DNA of 64,000 nt, taken from positions 1 to 64,000 of the IMG/VR virus record IMGVR_UViG_3300044959_000131, one strand, 5' to 3'. Shown piece after piece: positions 1 to 7,903 of this stretch (its first letter is position 1; the number at the start of each line of letters is the position of its first letter). The position numbers and the translations under genes were made by a program. Under the pieces are notes generated by a model. That model saw only the letters and a program-made list of their open reading frames with translations, was not told where the DNA came from and ran no database searches. This stretch comes from a virus.

Positions 1-228
1 ACGGCCGAGGCTTTCAAGGCAGTATTGGAGGTTATGTTCCCATTCATTGGAAAGGCCAAAGACGACGGAGACAGGCAACTCATTGAGAAGATGCAACAGG
101 AAGTTAGAAAGGGTCCGCTCTTCTTCAGCCCAGTTGTTATGAATTCTTTGAGGAACGCCGTTAAGAAAGTCACAGTTGCAGACGACTTCAAACAGAAGCT
201 GAAGCAGCGAATCAAGAAGAGGGAATAA
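1..228 (+). CDS. C-terminal part of a hypothetical protein cut by the window edge
   Basis: The reading frame is open from base 1 to the stop at 226-228, so the true start is probably left of the window. An internal TTG at 25 would be the first possible start. The visible part is rich in Lys, Glu and Asp and ends in a basic tail, with no recognised domain. The stop abuts the ATG of the next gene at 229, so the two are likely co-transcribed. Function unknown. Confidence 0.6.
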   Translation, partial: TAEAFKAVLEVMFPFIGKAKDDGDRQLIEKMQQEVRKGPLFFSPVVMNSLRNAVKKVTVADDFKQKLKQRIKKRE

Positions 229-654
229 ATGAAATTGACCCTGAAGAGATTCTATCAAGCAGTCGATCTCGACAATCCAGACAAGGTTACGTACTACCTT
301 GTGCTCGTTACAGATGCTGGAAAGGAAGTTCTACTTCCTGTTCAGAAGGAGACGACTGAAGCGTTGGTACGTATGCTCTATGACAGAGGGCAAGAGGAGT
401 CAGAAGAAAGTAGCAACGAGTTAGAAAATGACTCTTCTGAAGACCAGAGTGAGGTTGGACACGAAGAGGAAGATGAATACCTCTCTGAAGAAACAGAATC
501 TGAAGAATTAGAAGAGGACGAGTTGGAGGGCGATGAATTGGATGATGACGATCTTGGTCCAGCAGCTTACGCTGCAAAACCGGCAATCGTTAGACGGGAA
601 GTGTCTAAGAATCCTCAAACCCCAATCTCTGAAGACGACATCCCGTCGCTATGA
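229..654 (+). CDS. hypothetical protein with a strongly acidic C-terminal half
   Basis: 141 aa. Residues 1-50 look like a small globular beta-strand domain (KVTYYLVLVTDAGKEVLLPV). Residues 55-110 are almost entirely Glu, Asp and Ser and probably disordered; the end is again mixed. It starts directly after the upstream stop and overlaps the next gene by ATGA (651-654), so translation is probably coupled. No family recognised. Acidic tails can mimic DNA or bind basic partners, but nothing here shows that. Confidence 0.75.
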   Translation: MKLTLKRFYQAVDLDNPDKVTYYLVLVTDAGKEVLLPVQKETTEALVRMLYDRGQEESEESSNELENDSSEDQSEVGHEEEDEYLSEETESEELEEDELEGDELDDDDLGPAAYAAKPAIVRREVSKNPQTPISEDDIPSL

Positions 655-1100
655 TCGTCAACTCACTTTGCAACTCCTGTCTTCAACCGTTTCTCCTCAT
701 CATTGAGCCGTCAGAAGTTCATCTCATCAAGGAAATTTCAGACGAACTAGGAGAGACGTGTCCATGTCCAAGACTATGTGGTGGCTCGATCAACCTTGTC
801 GGAGATCCAGTCATCAAGACAATGACGACGGACCGCAGGATGAAAGAGCCGATGACGGTAACAGGTCGTCAGCTTTACCAAGCAGTTCTTGGGATGGGCC
901 TTCCTGACGAAGTGCCAAAATCGATGGAGACGGTTGACTCGCTCCTCAGAGCGAACAAAATCGTGAAGACGCTCATAGAGGAGCATTCTGGAAAGTTGTA
1001 TCTTCATGAACTTCATCTGGAGAATGGTGTTGTCCTCCATCTAGCATCGGGTTTAAAGGGAGCTCAGGTTCTGAAGGTGACGAGGGCGATAAATGGCTGA
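651..1100 (+). CDS. hypothetical protein with N-terminal cysteine pairs
   Basis: 149 aa. The N-terminus carries CNSC at about residues 8-11 and CPCPRLC at about 37-43, consistent with a small zinc-binding treble. The remainder is mixed alpha/beta, with a predicted helix around the TGRQLYQAVLGMGLPDE segment. It overlaps both the upstream gene (ATGA) and the downstream gene (1093-1100), so it sits in a tight operon. No specific family recognised. Confidence 0.75.
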   Translation: MIVNSLCNSCLQPFLLIIEPSEVHLIKEISDELGETCPCPRLCGGSINLVGDPVIKTMTTDRRMKEPMTVTGRQLYQAVLGMGLPDEVPKSMETVDSLLRANKIVKTLIEEHSGKLYLHELHLENGVVLHLASGLKGAQVLKVTRAING

Positions 1101-1422
1101 CGACGTTCTTGCGGAGGCGCTGGCGAGGTTGGAGCACAAGGTAGATGCCATCATTCGGCATCTCAATGTCTCTACTCAGCCAATGCATTTCCCAGGTCAG
1201 GTGTGCCCAGCTTGCGGCTCCTTCATCGACTATCAAATCGACGTGACCAAAGGAGTTGTAGTTCGTCGGTGTAAATGCACGACAGGGAAAGTTCCACCGG
1301 TTATACCACTCATCCCTGTCCAAAAAGGAGTATCAAATGGCAATTCCACTTCAGGCAAAGACTCAGCAGAATCCATCCGAGAGGACCTTGCCGAGATCGG
1401 TACAAGCAGTAAAACTAGTTGA
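1093..1422 (+). CDS. hypothetical zinc-ribbon protein
   Basis: 109 aa. A short N-terminal helix (residues 1-25) is followed by CPACGS at about 38-43 and CKC at about 56-58, a plausible one-zinc ribbon. The last 35 residues are Ser/Thr-rich and likely disordered, and they are encoded in the 86-base overlap with the next gene at 1337. That gene has a clear ribosome-binding site inside this one, so both are probably real. Role unknown. Confidence 0.6.
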   Translation: MADDVLAEALARLEHKVDAIIRHLNVSTQPMHFPGQVCPACGSFIDYQIDVTKGVVVRRCKCTTGKVPPVIPLIPVQKGVSNGNSTSGKDSAESIREDLAEIGTSSKTS

Positions 1423-1603
1423 CCTAGCTCTCGTCTCGTATACGGACGACAGCGGCCTTCAGCATGTCCAGCTTGCCATTGTCGGCGACAACAACGTCAA
1501 CCTTATTAGCGGTCGACTTCTCGGTATATCGGATACGACCAATCAAGGTCCTGCGTCCGATTGGCTCAAGAAGGCTATCTTCGAAAAGCTCGGGAGGAAG
1601 TGA
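1337..1603 (+). CDS. small hypothetical protein
   Basis: 88 aa. The start is supported by AAGGAG about 7 bases upstream of the ATG. A beta-rich core (residues 25-60) is followed by a helical end. It overlaps the previous gene by 86 bases in another frame and ends directly before the GroES-like gene. No family recognised. Confidence 0.65.
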   Translation: MAIPLQAKTQQNPSERTLPRSVQAVKLVDLALVSYTDDSGLQHVQLAIVGDNNVNLISGRLLGISDTTNQGPASDWLKKAIFEKLGRK

Positions 1604-1978
1604 ATGATGAACCCCGAAAAGGTTCTTCCACGTGAAAACTGGGTATTGGTACTCGATGACAAGAGGAAGAAAGAGACATCTGGAGGGATCGTACTTCCAG
1701 ATGAGGAAACGGGAATCGAAAAGGTAACAGAGGGGTCTGGAACTGTTATCAGAGTTGGCCGTGGGGAAAAGAATCATCGACTCGGTCTTGAAAATGGCGT
1801 CCGTGTCGTTTACCGCGCCTTCTTGAAGCACGCGCATCGACTGGATACCGATGAAACGTGGGATGATGGACAGCGGAAGCACTACTTCCTGATGAGCTCA
1901 GATGATATTCTCGCTGTCATTGCGCCTGGTGTGAGTGTCGGCGTGTTCTCTGGACGTCCTCAAGTTCGAGAGAAATAA
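1604..1978 (+). CDS. GroES-like co-chaperonin
   Basis: 124 aa, somewhat longer than the usual ~95. It shows the GroES pattern: an N-terminal strand (PRENWVLVLDD), a mobile-loop region ending in GGIVLPDE (about 28-35), the GTVIRVGRG strand, and a C-terminal strand with MSSDDILAVI (about 97-106) that matches the GroES signature ending. By family knowledge such proteins cap the host GroEL ring. T4 gp31 replaces host GroES to fold the capsid protein, and a similar role is inferred here. Tandem ATG codons at 1604 and 1607 leave the exact start open. The 14 residues after the GroES core are an extension. Confidence 0.85.
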   Translation: MMNPEKVLPRENWVLVLDDKRKKETSGGIVLPDEETGIEKVTEGSGTVIRVGRGEKNHRLGLENGVRVVYRAFLKHAHRLDTDETWDDGQRKHYFLMSSDDILAVIAPGVSVGVFSGRPQVREK

Positions 1979-1998
1979 TATAATGAGGAGGATCGAAT

Positions 1999-2460
1999 AT
2001 GGCTTGGTTCGCCATTGACCTGGACGGCACTCTCGTTTCAAAGGAACTTGACCCGATGACAGGTCAAGAAGTTACGGTCCCTATCGAAGGGGCAGTCGAA
2101 GCAATGCATGAGCTTGCAGCAGCTGGGCATCGATTGACGGTATTCACAGCCCGCTTTGCACCAATGCCTGCTTCAAGAAGAAACGAACTGAAACAATCAA
2201 TCGAGGCAGAACTACGTGGTCTTGGATTCCCAGAGATGGAGGTCTGGACTGGTACGACAAAGCCGGATGCCGATATCTTCATCGGTGACAACAATGTCAC
2301 TTTCGACGGAGACTGGGGTCTAGCACTAGCTCAGGCTCAAACGATGCTTGAAGAGCGCGGCCTTGTCGATATTCCACCAGACGACGGGTTGATGCCAGAC
2401 GAGGTTGAGCAGGAGTATGATCCTAATTTGGCGATGGCCCCGCCGGAGGAAATTCAATGA
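1999..2460 (+). CDS. HAD-superfamily phosphatase-like protein
   Basis: 153 aa. The first motif, DLDGTLV (residues 7-13), holds the nucleophile Asp and the acid/base Asp of HAD hydrolases. Motif II is the TVFTAR stretch around 47-52. A Lys before DADIFIGDNN (about 88-98) gives motifs III and IV. HAD members hydrolyse phosphoesters, often of nucleotides or sugars; the substrate here is unknown. The ATG follows GAGGAGGATCGAAT, an excellent ribosome-binding site. The C-terminal 30 residues are acidic and Pro-rich. It overlaps the next gene by ATGA. Confidence 0.85.
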   Translation: MAWFAIDLDGTLVSKELDPMTGQEVTVPIEGAVEAMHELAAAGHRLTVFTARFAPMPASRRNELKQSIEAELRGLGFPEMEVWTGTTKPDADIFIGDNNVTFDGDWGLALAQAQTMLEERGLVDIPPDDGLMPDEVEQEYDPNLAMAPPEEIQ

Positions 2461-3005
2461 ATCCTACGATGAGGGAAACTCGAGCCTGGATCGAGGTGAC
2501 TCCAGACCTCATCAACACTCCCGAGAATCGATCTGCAGAGAACTACATTCGCACCTTGAAGCAGTTCGAAGTCGAAACAAATCCAAGATACGTTCGAGGA
2601 CGTGCCAATGGTCAGGAGACCTACTGCAACATCTTCCTCTGGGATGCTACCAAAGCAATGAGTTGCGAAGTGCCGCACTGGGTTGATCCGTCAACTGGTG
2701 TCAAGGTTCCGGTAGGAAAGGGCAAGGAACTATCTGCAAACGGCGTTTGTGACTGGTTCACAACTCATGGCCTCAAGTTCGGCTGGATGATGTGTGGACG
2801 GAAGAAGGCGATGGAACGAGCGACAAGAGGGTTCCCAACTGTCGTTCTTTGGAAGAATCCGCGAGGAATTGGACACGTAGCTATGGTTCTGCCTGGGATG
2901 GACTTCACACACATTGCTCAAGCTGGGGCCATTAACTTCTTCGATGACAGATTGGAGAAGGGGTTCGGACAAGTTGGACCATTGATGTTCTACACGCACG
3001 ACTGA
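2457..3005 (+). CDS. papain-like / NlpC-P60-type cysteine peptidase, possible endolysin
   Basis: 182 aa. The TYCNIFLWDATKAM segment (about 55-68) places a Cys at the start of a helix, and GIGHVAMVLP (about 137-146) supplies a His on a strand, the layout of CHAP/NlpC-type cell-wall peptidases. The PHWVD, GVCDWF and AQAG segments also recall bacterial and phage proteins I associate with peptidoglycan cleavage. No signal peptide is seen, so it would need a holin or would act within a virion. Family assignment is from memory; the exact bond cleaved is unknown. ATGA overlap with the HAD gene. Confidence 0.65.
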   Translation: MNPTMRETRAWIEVTPDLINTPENRSAENYIRTLKQFEVETNPRYVRGRANGQETYCNIFLWDATKAMSCEVPHWVDPSTGVKVPVGKGKELSANGVCDWFTTHGLKFGWMMCGRKKAMERATRGFPTVVLWKNPRGIGHVAMVLPGMDFTHIAQAGAINFFDDRLEKGFGQVGPLMFYTHD

Positions 3006-3012
3006 TAAAGAC

Positions 3013-3570
3013 ATGACAACGAGGCCAGCTTCAATAGGGGATTCAAGGACGCCGCTGAAGCGTATTCAGGAATTTTTCGAATTACCTGACACACGAGCTG
3101 GTGTTGTTGCTAAGTTCGAGAAAATACTCGAATCCGGAGGCGTCCAGAAAGTCGTCATTGAGGTCGGACGTCCTATCAGAGTTGAAAGGCTAGTCAGGGC
3201 ATCAGACGCGCCAGATGTCGAAGAGCTTCGAGATGATGATTGGCTGAATGCTGTTCGAAATAACGAACTCCAAGAACTCGATCCAACAGGTGCAAACCCA
3301 TACGTATACCTATTTAGGGCGTTCCATCTCCTGAGTCAAAAGCGCCTCAAGGCGCGAATCATTCTCATCCACAGTACAAAAGAGCTCAAAGAATGGATGG
3401 GTCTAGACTCGTTTATTGATGTCAGGGAGCTGTTTGGAGTCGAGGTTCGAGAGCATCCAGACGTACCGGACCAGACCGCCATCCTCATCTCTTCCAATCC
3501 TGATGAAGTCGATGTGCCAGTGTTTAGTCTGAAGCTGGTGTTCGATAAAGCGACTGGAGATAAGAAATGA
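3013..3570 (+). CDS. hypothetical protein
   Basis: 185 aa of mixed alpha/beta composition with no recognised motif. A stretch of strands and helices (YVYLFRAFHLLSQ, then ARIILIHSTKELKEWMG, about 97-137) suggests a compact globular fold. It begins 8 bases after the peptidase gene and overlaps the next gene by ATGA, so it is in the same operon. Function unknown. Confidence 0.75.
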   Translation: MTTRPASIGDSRTPLKRIQEFFELPDTRAGVVAKFEKILESGGVQKVVIEVGRPIRVERLVRASDAPDVEELRDDDWLNAVRNNELQELDPTGANPYVYLFRAFHLLSQKRLKARIILIHSTKELKEWMGLDSFIDVRELFGVEVREHPDVPDQTAILISSNPDEVDVPVFSLKLVFDKATGDKK

Positions 3571-4031
3571 AACCGATTGTCGAGAAAGTTCTGAAGAGCG
3601 GAATCGTAGACCGTGGAATGGTCGAGCTCCTAGAAAGGTGGGGAAACCTTCCTGAGGGTTCCGTGGAGCTTTTGAATAACGAAACACTCAAGAATGCAAC
3701 GCGGGAACAGCTCCAGAAGTTTGCCGAGGACTTGGCGAACGAGGTGTCAAAGGCTCATGATATGAGGGAGACCAACCTTGACTTGGACCGCCTCCGGTGG
3801 CCGGTCGAGGTATCTGTGCTCGACCAGTACAAATCCTGTATTGCCGACAAGGTGACGGCCGTCATCGACCGTATGGGCCGGTACTTCTTTAGAGTTCAAG
3901 ACGTCAAGAAAGAGTGGTTCACACCTGGCTTCACAATTGTTCGTGGTAACTCGAAGGAGACGATTCTAGAGTCGGACACACTGTTTATTGGGTCGGACGC
4001 GGTCGCAATCCAAGTGACAACTAGGGCTTGA
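3567..4031 (+). CDS. hypothetical protein
   Basis: 154 aa. The N-terminal half is helical and acidic; the C-terminal half is beta-rich and ends with TIVRGNSKETILESDTLFIG. No known motif. It is coupled to the previous gene by ATGA. Its stop overlaps the -35 element of the promoter-like sequence ahead of the ribbon-helix-helix gene. Confidence 0.75.
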   Translation: MKPIVEKVLKSGIVDRGMVELLERWGNLPEGSVELLNNETLKNATREQLQKFAEDLANEVSKAHDMRETNLDLDRLRWPVEVSVLDQYKSCIADKVTAVIDRMGRYFFRVQDVKKEWFTPGFTIVRGNSKETILESDTLFIGSDAVAIQVTTRA

Positions 4032-4055
4032 CAACGTCGAACACCGTTATACACT
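4028..4055 (+). promoter_or_regulatory. sigma70-like promoter for the ribbon-helix-helix gene
   Basis: A perfect TTGACA (4028-4033) is followed 16 bases later by TACACT (4050-4055). Transcription would begin near 4062, at or one base before the ATG at 4063, and there is no Shine-Dalgarno sequence, so the message would be leaderless. Inference from consensus only. Confidence 0.45.
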
Positions 4056-4062
4056 ACCCGTC

Positions 4063-4257
4063 ATGAGCAAGGCGAAGAGCGTTCTTAGGGCGTTCCGCAT
4101 CGAGGAGGACCTCGATAAGCGCCTCAAGAAGATGTCCGAGAGGCTCAACGTGACGAGCTCATGGCTCATCCGGGATTACATCTGGAAGGGCCTTACTAAA
4201 GACGAGGAGGGTGTTCGAAATGGCTCAGTGCGAGAAGTGCGGGACCGGCGGTCATGA
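4063..4257 (+). CDS. ribbon-helix-helix (Arc/CopG-type) DNA-binding protein
   Basis: 64 aa. VLRAFRIEEDLDKRLKKMSE (residues 7-26) reads as the beta-strand and first helix of an RHH domain, and NVTSSWLIRDYIWKGL (29-44) as the second. Such proteins bind operators as dimers. The C-terminal 15 residues are charged and lie in the overlap with the next gene. It has its own promoter-like sequence and apparently no leader, so it may be an autoregulated early regulator. Target sites are not identified. Confidence 0.75.
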   Translation: MSKAKSVLRAFRIEEDLDKRLKKMSERLNVTSSWLIRDYIWKGLTKDEEGVRNGSVREVRDRRS

Positions 4258-4558
4258 CATGCGCGAAATGGGGATTGGTCAGGATGACCAAGGAAGGCAG
4301 ATCTTCGTCGGGCCATGCTGCGTGAGGGCAGATACGAGAAAGCTGGACCAGACGGAGCTTCACTACGGCCTTGAAATATCGTCCCACATGGGAATCAAGG
4401 CGTACGTCTCATATGGTGGACTGACCATCGAATTCAAAAAGACAGCGGAGGACATAAGGAAATGGATCCAAGAGTCGGAGAGGAAGAGGGAGAGGTCGGA
4501 CGAGGAGAGGAGTGGGACTCAGGACAAGATGATGGTGAAGAATCATGGCTTGAACTGA
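4220..4558 (+). CDS. hypothetical zinc-binding protein
   Basis: 112 aa from the ATG at 4220, chosen because GGAGG lies 9 bases upstream; an in-frame GTG at 4211 sits directly on that site and is less likely. The N-terminus has CEKCG (about 4-8) and later PCC with a nearby His, suggesting zinc binding. The last third is highly charged and helical. It overlaps the RHH gene upstream and the next gene downstream. Function unknown. Confidence 0.65.
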   Translation: MAQCEKCGTGGHDMREMGIGQDDQGRQIFVGPCCVRADTRKLDQTELHYGLEISSHMGIKAYVSYGGLTIEFKKTAEDIRKWIQESERKRERSDEERSGTQDKMMVKNHGLN

Positions 4559-4734
4559 CCTCCCCTGAGGACCTGTCGTCCGCTCCCAAAGATGACCTCA
4601 TAAGCGGTCTCTTTGGATTCAATCCGTCGGACGTGGAAGCCGGAAGCCCTTCATGGGCGGACAATTTCCGACAGGAGTACTGGCAGGAGTACTGGAATGA
4701 AAATGACTCGGGAGGATCTCAAGGCGGAGATTGA
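4462..4734 (+). CDS. small acidic hypothetical protein
   Basis: 90 aa, rich in Gly, Glu, Asp, Ser and Trp. It overlaps its neighbours by 97 and 38 bases, and a GGAGG lies 10 bases before the ATG. The C-terminus includes a duplicated QEYW unit encoded by a tandem 12-base repeat at 4672-4695. Heavy overlap on both sides lowers confidence. Confidence 0.45.
   Translation: MDPRVGEEEGEVGRGEEWDSGQDDGEESWLELTSPEDLSSAPKDDLISGLFGFNPSDVEAGSPSWADNFRQEYWQEYWNENDSGGSQGGD
4672..4695 (+). repeat. two tandem copies of a 12-base unit
   Basis: CAGGAGTACTGG occurs twice head to tail (4672-4683, 4684-4695). It encodes a repeated QEYW in the overlapping gene. The second copy provides the AGGAG ribosome-binding site 7 bases before the ATG at 4697. 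Confidence 0.9.
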
Positions 4735-4990
4735 AGAGAAGAAACTTGATCTAGACGCCTTTTTGAGAGCCCGTGACATCATCAGGGCCAGGGTCATTGA
4801 AGTCGCTGACTCTGGATGTAAGCTGACACCGCTGCCAAACTGGTCTGGCACAGATGCTGTTCTTGGCTCTCTGGACCTATCTATCCATGCCATGGAGCGG
4901 ACAATTGAAGAGCTCCAAAGATGGCTTAAGGCCGTCGAAGACGAAGGTCCGAATCTCAAGTTGGTGACGAATGAAGAAACGGAAGAATGA
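4697..4990 (+). CDS. hypothetical coiled-coil protein
   Basis: 97 aa from the ATG at 4697, selected for the AGGAG 7 bases upstream; an in-frame start at 4613 would add 28 residues of atypical composition. Mostly helical with heptad-like Leu and Ile spacing (EDLKAEIEEKKLDLDAFLRA and MERTIEELQRWLKAVEDE). It overlaps the next gene by 20 bases. No family recognised. Confidence 0.65.
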   Translation: MKMTREDLKAEIEEKKLDLDAFLRARDIIRARVIEVADSGCKLTPLPNWSGTDAVLGSLDLSIHAMERTIEELQRWLKAVEDEGPNLKLVTNEETEE

Positions 4991-5537
4991 AGACCTCGTC
5001 AGGGACGCACTCCTTGAGTCGGCTCTTGTCACGCCGATTTCCTCAGAAAGGACATATTCAGGATGGGAGTTCCTGTGCCGACAAGTCCCAGGTCAGGAGA
5101 GAGCTTGGCTTGCCTGTGTAGAGGATCTTCTTCGATGGTCTCAGGGCGCTCTCTCAGATTCTGAGGAATTGTTGATTGCCAGGAAGTATCTTATCAAGGA
5201 CGACCGTATGGTCTACGGTTGGCTCATCCGTCTGAAGGCTAAAAGCGCTCAGAACGCTTCGAACCTCACTGACTCGTTCATTTCGATCCTCAAGAAGAAA
5301 GCCTCATCGATTACTTCGGTATCCGCTCCTTCGAGATCATCTCATATGAACGCAACAATTCCTCAAATCAAGCTCGTCTCGAAGACCACAGATGAGGAAG
5401 GTCGACTCATTGAGGTTACCGAGATGCCACTTCCTCATGTGAGCCGAGATTTGAACGTTCCGAGCAAGCCAATCTGGAGTCCGGAGCATGGTCGATACAT
5501 CGGCGGCGGAAAAGGAGCAAAGCCGACTGGAGGATAA
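4971..5537 (+). CDS. hypothetical protein
   Basis: 188 aa. The N-terminal 110 residues look helical. The C-terminal 60 residues are Pro/Ser-rich and end in a Gly-rich basic tail (GRYIGGGKGAKPTGG), probably flexible. It ends immediately before the next ATG at 5538. No motif recognised. Confidence 0.75.
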   Translation: MKKRKNEDLVRDALLESALVTPISSERTYSGWEFLCRQVPGQERAWLACVEDLLRWSQGALSDSEELLIARKYLIKDDRMVYGWLIRLKAKSAQNASNLTDSFISILKKKASSITSVSAPSRSSHMNATIPQIKLVSKTTDEEGRLIEVTEMPLPHVSRDLNVPSKPIWSPEHGRYIGGGKGAKPTGG

Positions 5538-6209
5538 ATGTTCAAACAGGTAAAGCCTGAGATGCAGCTCATCTCCGAAGCCCACCCAGACTTCGATAAG
5601 ATAGCGGACCCTAGAGTATTGGCTGCTGTAGAGAGGGCGCGGAGGACGGCAAACATATCCTCAGAGCAGGCAGAGAAGAACATCGGCTCTACTCCAGAAA
5701 TTCGAGCCAAGTACAAGATTGAAGTGATGTTCGAGAAAGGCCGTACATCGGCCGGTCCAAACCTCTGTGGAATTCAGATTTGGGAATCTGGAAAGAAGTT
5801 CCACGGAGGTGGGGACGAGCTGATGTACTGGTGCATGGATACGGAATCGAATCAGGGATGTAAGGGTCCTATACCAAGTGACCTCATAAAAGGCCCAGTC
5901 GCCGTATGCCCAAACTGCAACCGGGCCATCAGAATGGACCGAGCGGCCAATATGAGGATTTTGAGGGTTCCGACGAAGGTATTGGCTGCCGAGCTTGTAA
6001 AAATCTTCCGCTCACTCGATTCCAATGCGGATTTGTACTTGAAGTTCCACAAGACCGACGTTCGTTACATTGCTATGGAGAGGGCTAAAGGTCCAGACGT
6101 CGCTCGCAGGCTCAAAGGGATGCATATCTACCCACTCAAGAACATCTTGAAGGATACTGCGAATGGATCTGATCTTGGATCTAGGTTCCTAGCGTTTCTG
6201 ACATCTTAG
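5538..6209 (+). CDS. hypothetical protein with a central zinc-binding cluster
   Basis: 223 aa. Cysteines at LCGI and YWCMD, then GCKG and CPNCNRAI (about 75-130), could form one or two zinc sites. The C-terminal part (ADLYLKFHKTDVRYIAMERA) resembles a strand-helix nucleic-acid-binding segment, but no family can be named. It directly follows the upstream gene, and about 60 bases then separate it from the P-loop gene. Confidence 0.75.
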   Translation: MFKQVKPEMQLISEAHPDFDKIADPRVLAAVERARRTANISSEQAEKNIGSTPEIRAKYKIEVMFEKGRTSAGPNLCGIQIWESGKKFHGGGDELMYWCMDTESNQGCKGPIPSDLIKGPVAVCPNCNRAIRMDRAANMRILRVPTKVLAAELVKIFRSLDSNADLYLKFHKTDVRYIAMERAKGPDVARRLKGMHIYPLKNILKDTANGSDLGSRFLAFLTS

Positions 6210-6268
6210 ACATCTAGCCATTCTCGAACGCCTCCTTCCATCCTTTCAGGGACTTATTGGAGAGCGAC

Positions 6269-6883
6269 GTGACTGATATTGAGAAAAGGGCTGCGCCTCC
6301 AAAGTCAGAAGCCATTGCGAACGCTCGGAAGGCTCTAACAGACCGTGCCGTAGAAGCATTCATCGGCATGGATCGTCAGATTTTGAGAAACATGGCTCAG
6401 GAGGCGCTGTTCAAAATGAAGCCTCCGTATCGAATAGTCGTCTGTGGAGGAGCAGGTTCTGCAAAGACGACGTTCTCTGAGGAGCTCGGCAAGATTCTCG
6501 AAATCCCAACCTTCGACCTCGATCAATACATACCTGGTGGATGGGTCGAGGATGAGAAGGTATATCGAAGAGCGTTCTCGGAAGGGCTAAACAATCTTTG
6601 GAATGACGTCCCCGTTGAAAAGGAATGGATCATCGAGCACGTCGAAGCGGCCGGACCAGAAGTAAGAGACCTCTTCCATCCGAAATGGGCCATTCATCTC
6701 CATCCAGGAGTTTCACAGCTTCGGGCGATTGCAAAACTCCGTGAAATCTTTTCTGGTGAAAGTTCTGGGTCACGGGAGATAAGAGCACTTTCCAGTGACA
6801 AGATTTCCATGTCACAATTCCGAGATGCACCGGGAAGGGTCGTTTCGGAGGGTTATGGCTGGACGCTGAAGGAGCTCAGATGA
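6269..6883 (+). CDS. P-loop NTPase / small-molecule kinase-like protein
   Basis: 204 aa. RIVVCGGAGSAKTTFSEELG (about residues 55-74) is a Walker A loop of GxxGxxK(T/S)T type, followed by FDLDQY, the position where gluconate-kinase- and zeta-toxin-like enzymes carry a catalytic Asp. The preferred start is GTG 6269, with GGAG 6 bases upstream; the TTG at 6257 is inside that site. It overlaps the kinase-fold gene by ATGA, so the two probably act together. Substrate unknown. Confidence 0.7.
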   Translation: MTDIEKRAAPPKSEAIANARKALTDRAVEAFIGMDRQILRNMAQEALFKMKPPYRIVVCGGAGSAKTTFSEELGKILEIPTFDLDQYIPGGWVEDEKVYRRAFSEGLNNLWNDVPVEKEWIIEHVEAAGPEVRDLFHPKWAIHLHPGVSQLRAIAKLREIFSGESSGSREIRALSSDKISMSQFRDAPGRVVSEGYGWTLKELR

Positions 6884-7761
6884 ATCTCCAAATGCTTAAG
6901 AGCTTCCGTATGGAGCTCGAGAAGATTGCTGCTACACGAGCCCTGAAGGAAATAAGAAGGCTTATACGTTTTGGAAGACTGGCTGAGGCTGACGCTCTCG
7001 CGAGACGTCCAGGTGTCCTCAAACCTACTTTCCTTGGTCATCAAATCCACGATCTCGGTGCTGGCGCTGAAGGTGTCGCAACTCTTACAGCTGGTGGGAC
7101 AGCCCACGGAGGAGGTCTTGGTGTTCAGAAGATTTACCAACCTAAAGGCTTGTCCTCACAAGAGATGATTGCTAGGAAAGAGCAGGCCGGAATGGCTCTC
7201 CGATCCAACCCAATATTTGCTCAATTCCGTGGCTCCCAACAAGGTGTCGGAGGAACGACTGCCCACGCGATGGAATTCGTGCGCGGTAAAGCACCGGAGG
7301 TCTCTCCGCAAACCTATGCCCAAATACGAGCAGCTCGTAGAGGAGTTGTAAAAGGGATGAGGCAGGCAGGTTTTGTTGGAGCGGCGGATGTGCGTCCAGA
7401 AAATATGATTCAGACACCATCCGGGCAAGTTAAAGTCATCGACTATATGCCTATACGGAGAGGGGAGTTTGAATCTGGAAACGTAAGATCGAGTATCAGT
7501 AAGGAGTTGCAGTCTAAGGGTCTTGATCCACTTACCAAGGACGTACTCACCCAAACTCCAGGTACAAATCTCTTACGAGAGAAAATCGAGAAGTACTCTC
7601 CTGGTCAGCTTAAAGCGCTGCATTTCCGAGGAGTCCAACCCAAGACGCAAATTGCTAATAGGCCTATCTCTAAACCAGTAGGAAATCCGACTCGCTCGGA
7701 CAAGATCGTGAAAAATCCATCTCATGTCCCTACGAGACCAATGAGACCATCTGTCTTGTGA
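6880..7761 (+). CDS. protein-kinase-fold protein with a virion-type N-terminal motif
   Basis: 293 aa. A nucleotide loop (GAGAEG, 60-65), a candidate ATP-binding Lys84 in GVQKIY, a hinge-like MEFVRG (131-136), a catalytic-loop-like DVRPEN (Asp170, Asn175) and VIDY (Asp188, replacing DFG) follow the order of the protein-kinase superfamily, most like atypical or phosphotransferase-type kinases. The C-terminal 100 residues are basic and Pro-rich. The N-terminus, LKSFRMELEKIA (6-17), matches the start of the protein at 37142, suggesting a shared targeting tag. ATGA overlap with the P-loop gene. Confidence 0.65.
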   Translation: MNLQMLKSFRMELEKIAATRALKEIRRLIRFGRLAEADALARRPGVLKPTFLGHQIHDLGAGAEGVATLTAGGTAHGGGLGVQKIYQPKGLSSQEMIARKEQAGMALRSNPIFAQFRGSQQGVGGTTAHAMEFVRGKAPEVSPQTYAQIRAARRGVVKGMRQAGFVGAADVRPENMIQTPSGQVKVIDYMPIRRGEFESGNVRSSISKELQSKGLDPLTKDVLTQTPGTNLLREKIEKYSPGQLKALHFRGVQPKTQIANRPISKPVGNPTRSDKIVKNPSHVPTRPMRPSVL

Positions 7762-7776
7762 GCTAATAACATGCGC

Positions 7777-7816
7777 CAGCACTCATCATCCCATCGTGGG
7801 CCTGTCACCAGTGCTG
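7777..7816 (+). terminator. stem-loop after the kinase-fold gene
   Basis: CAGCACT (7777-7783) pairs with AGTGCTG (7810-7816), enclosing an inner CCCA-TCG-TGGG hairpin. It lies in the 142-base gap after the stop at 7761. There is no U-tract directly after it, so termination is uncertain; it could be an RNA stability or processing element. Confidence 0.35.
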
Positions 7817-7903
7817 ACTGTCACTCCGATCCAGAGGTGGCCACGTGTCCCAGAATGACAACTGTTTCTTTTCCTTCTTGTACCCTCTTTTTGAGGTATT
7901 TTG

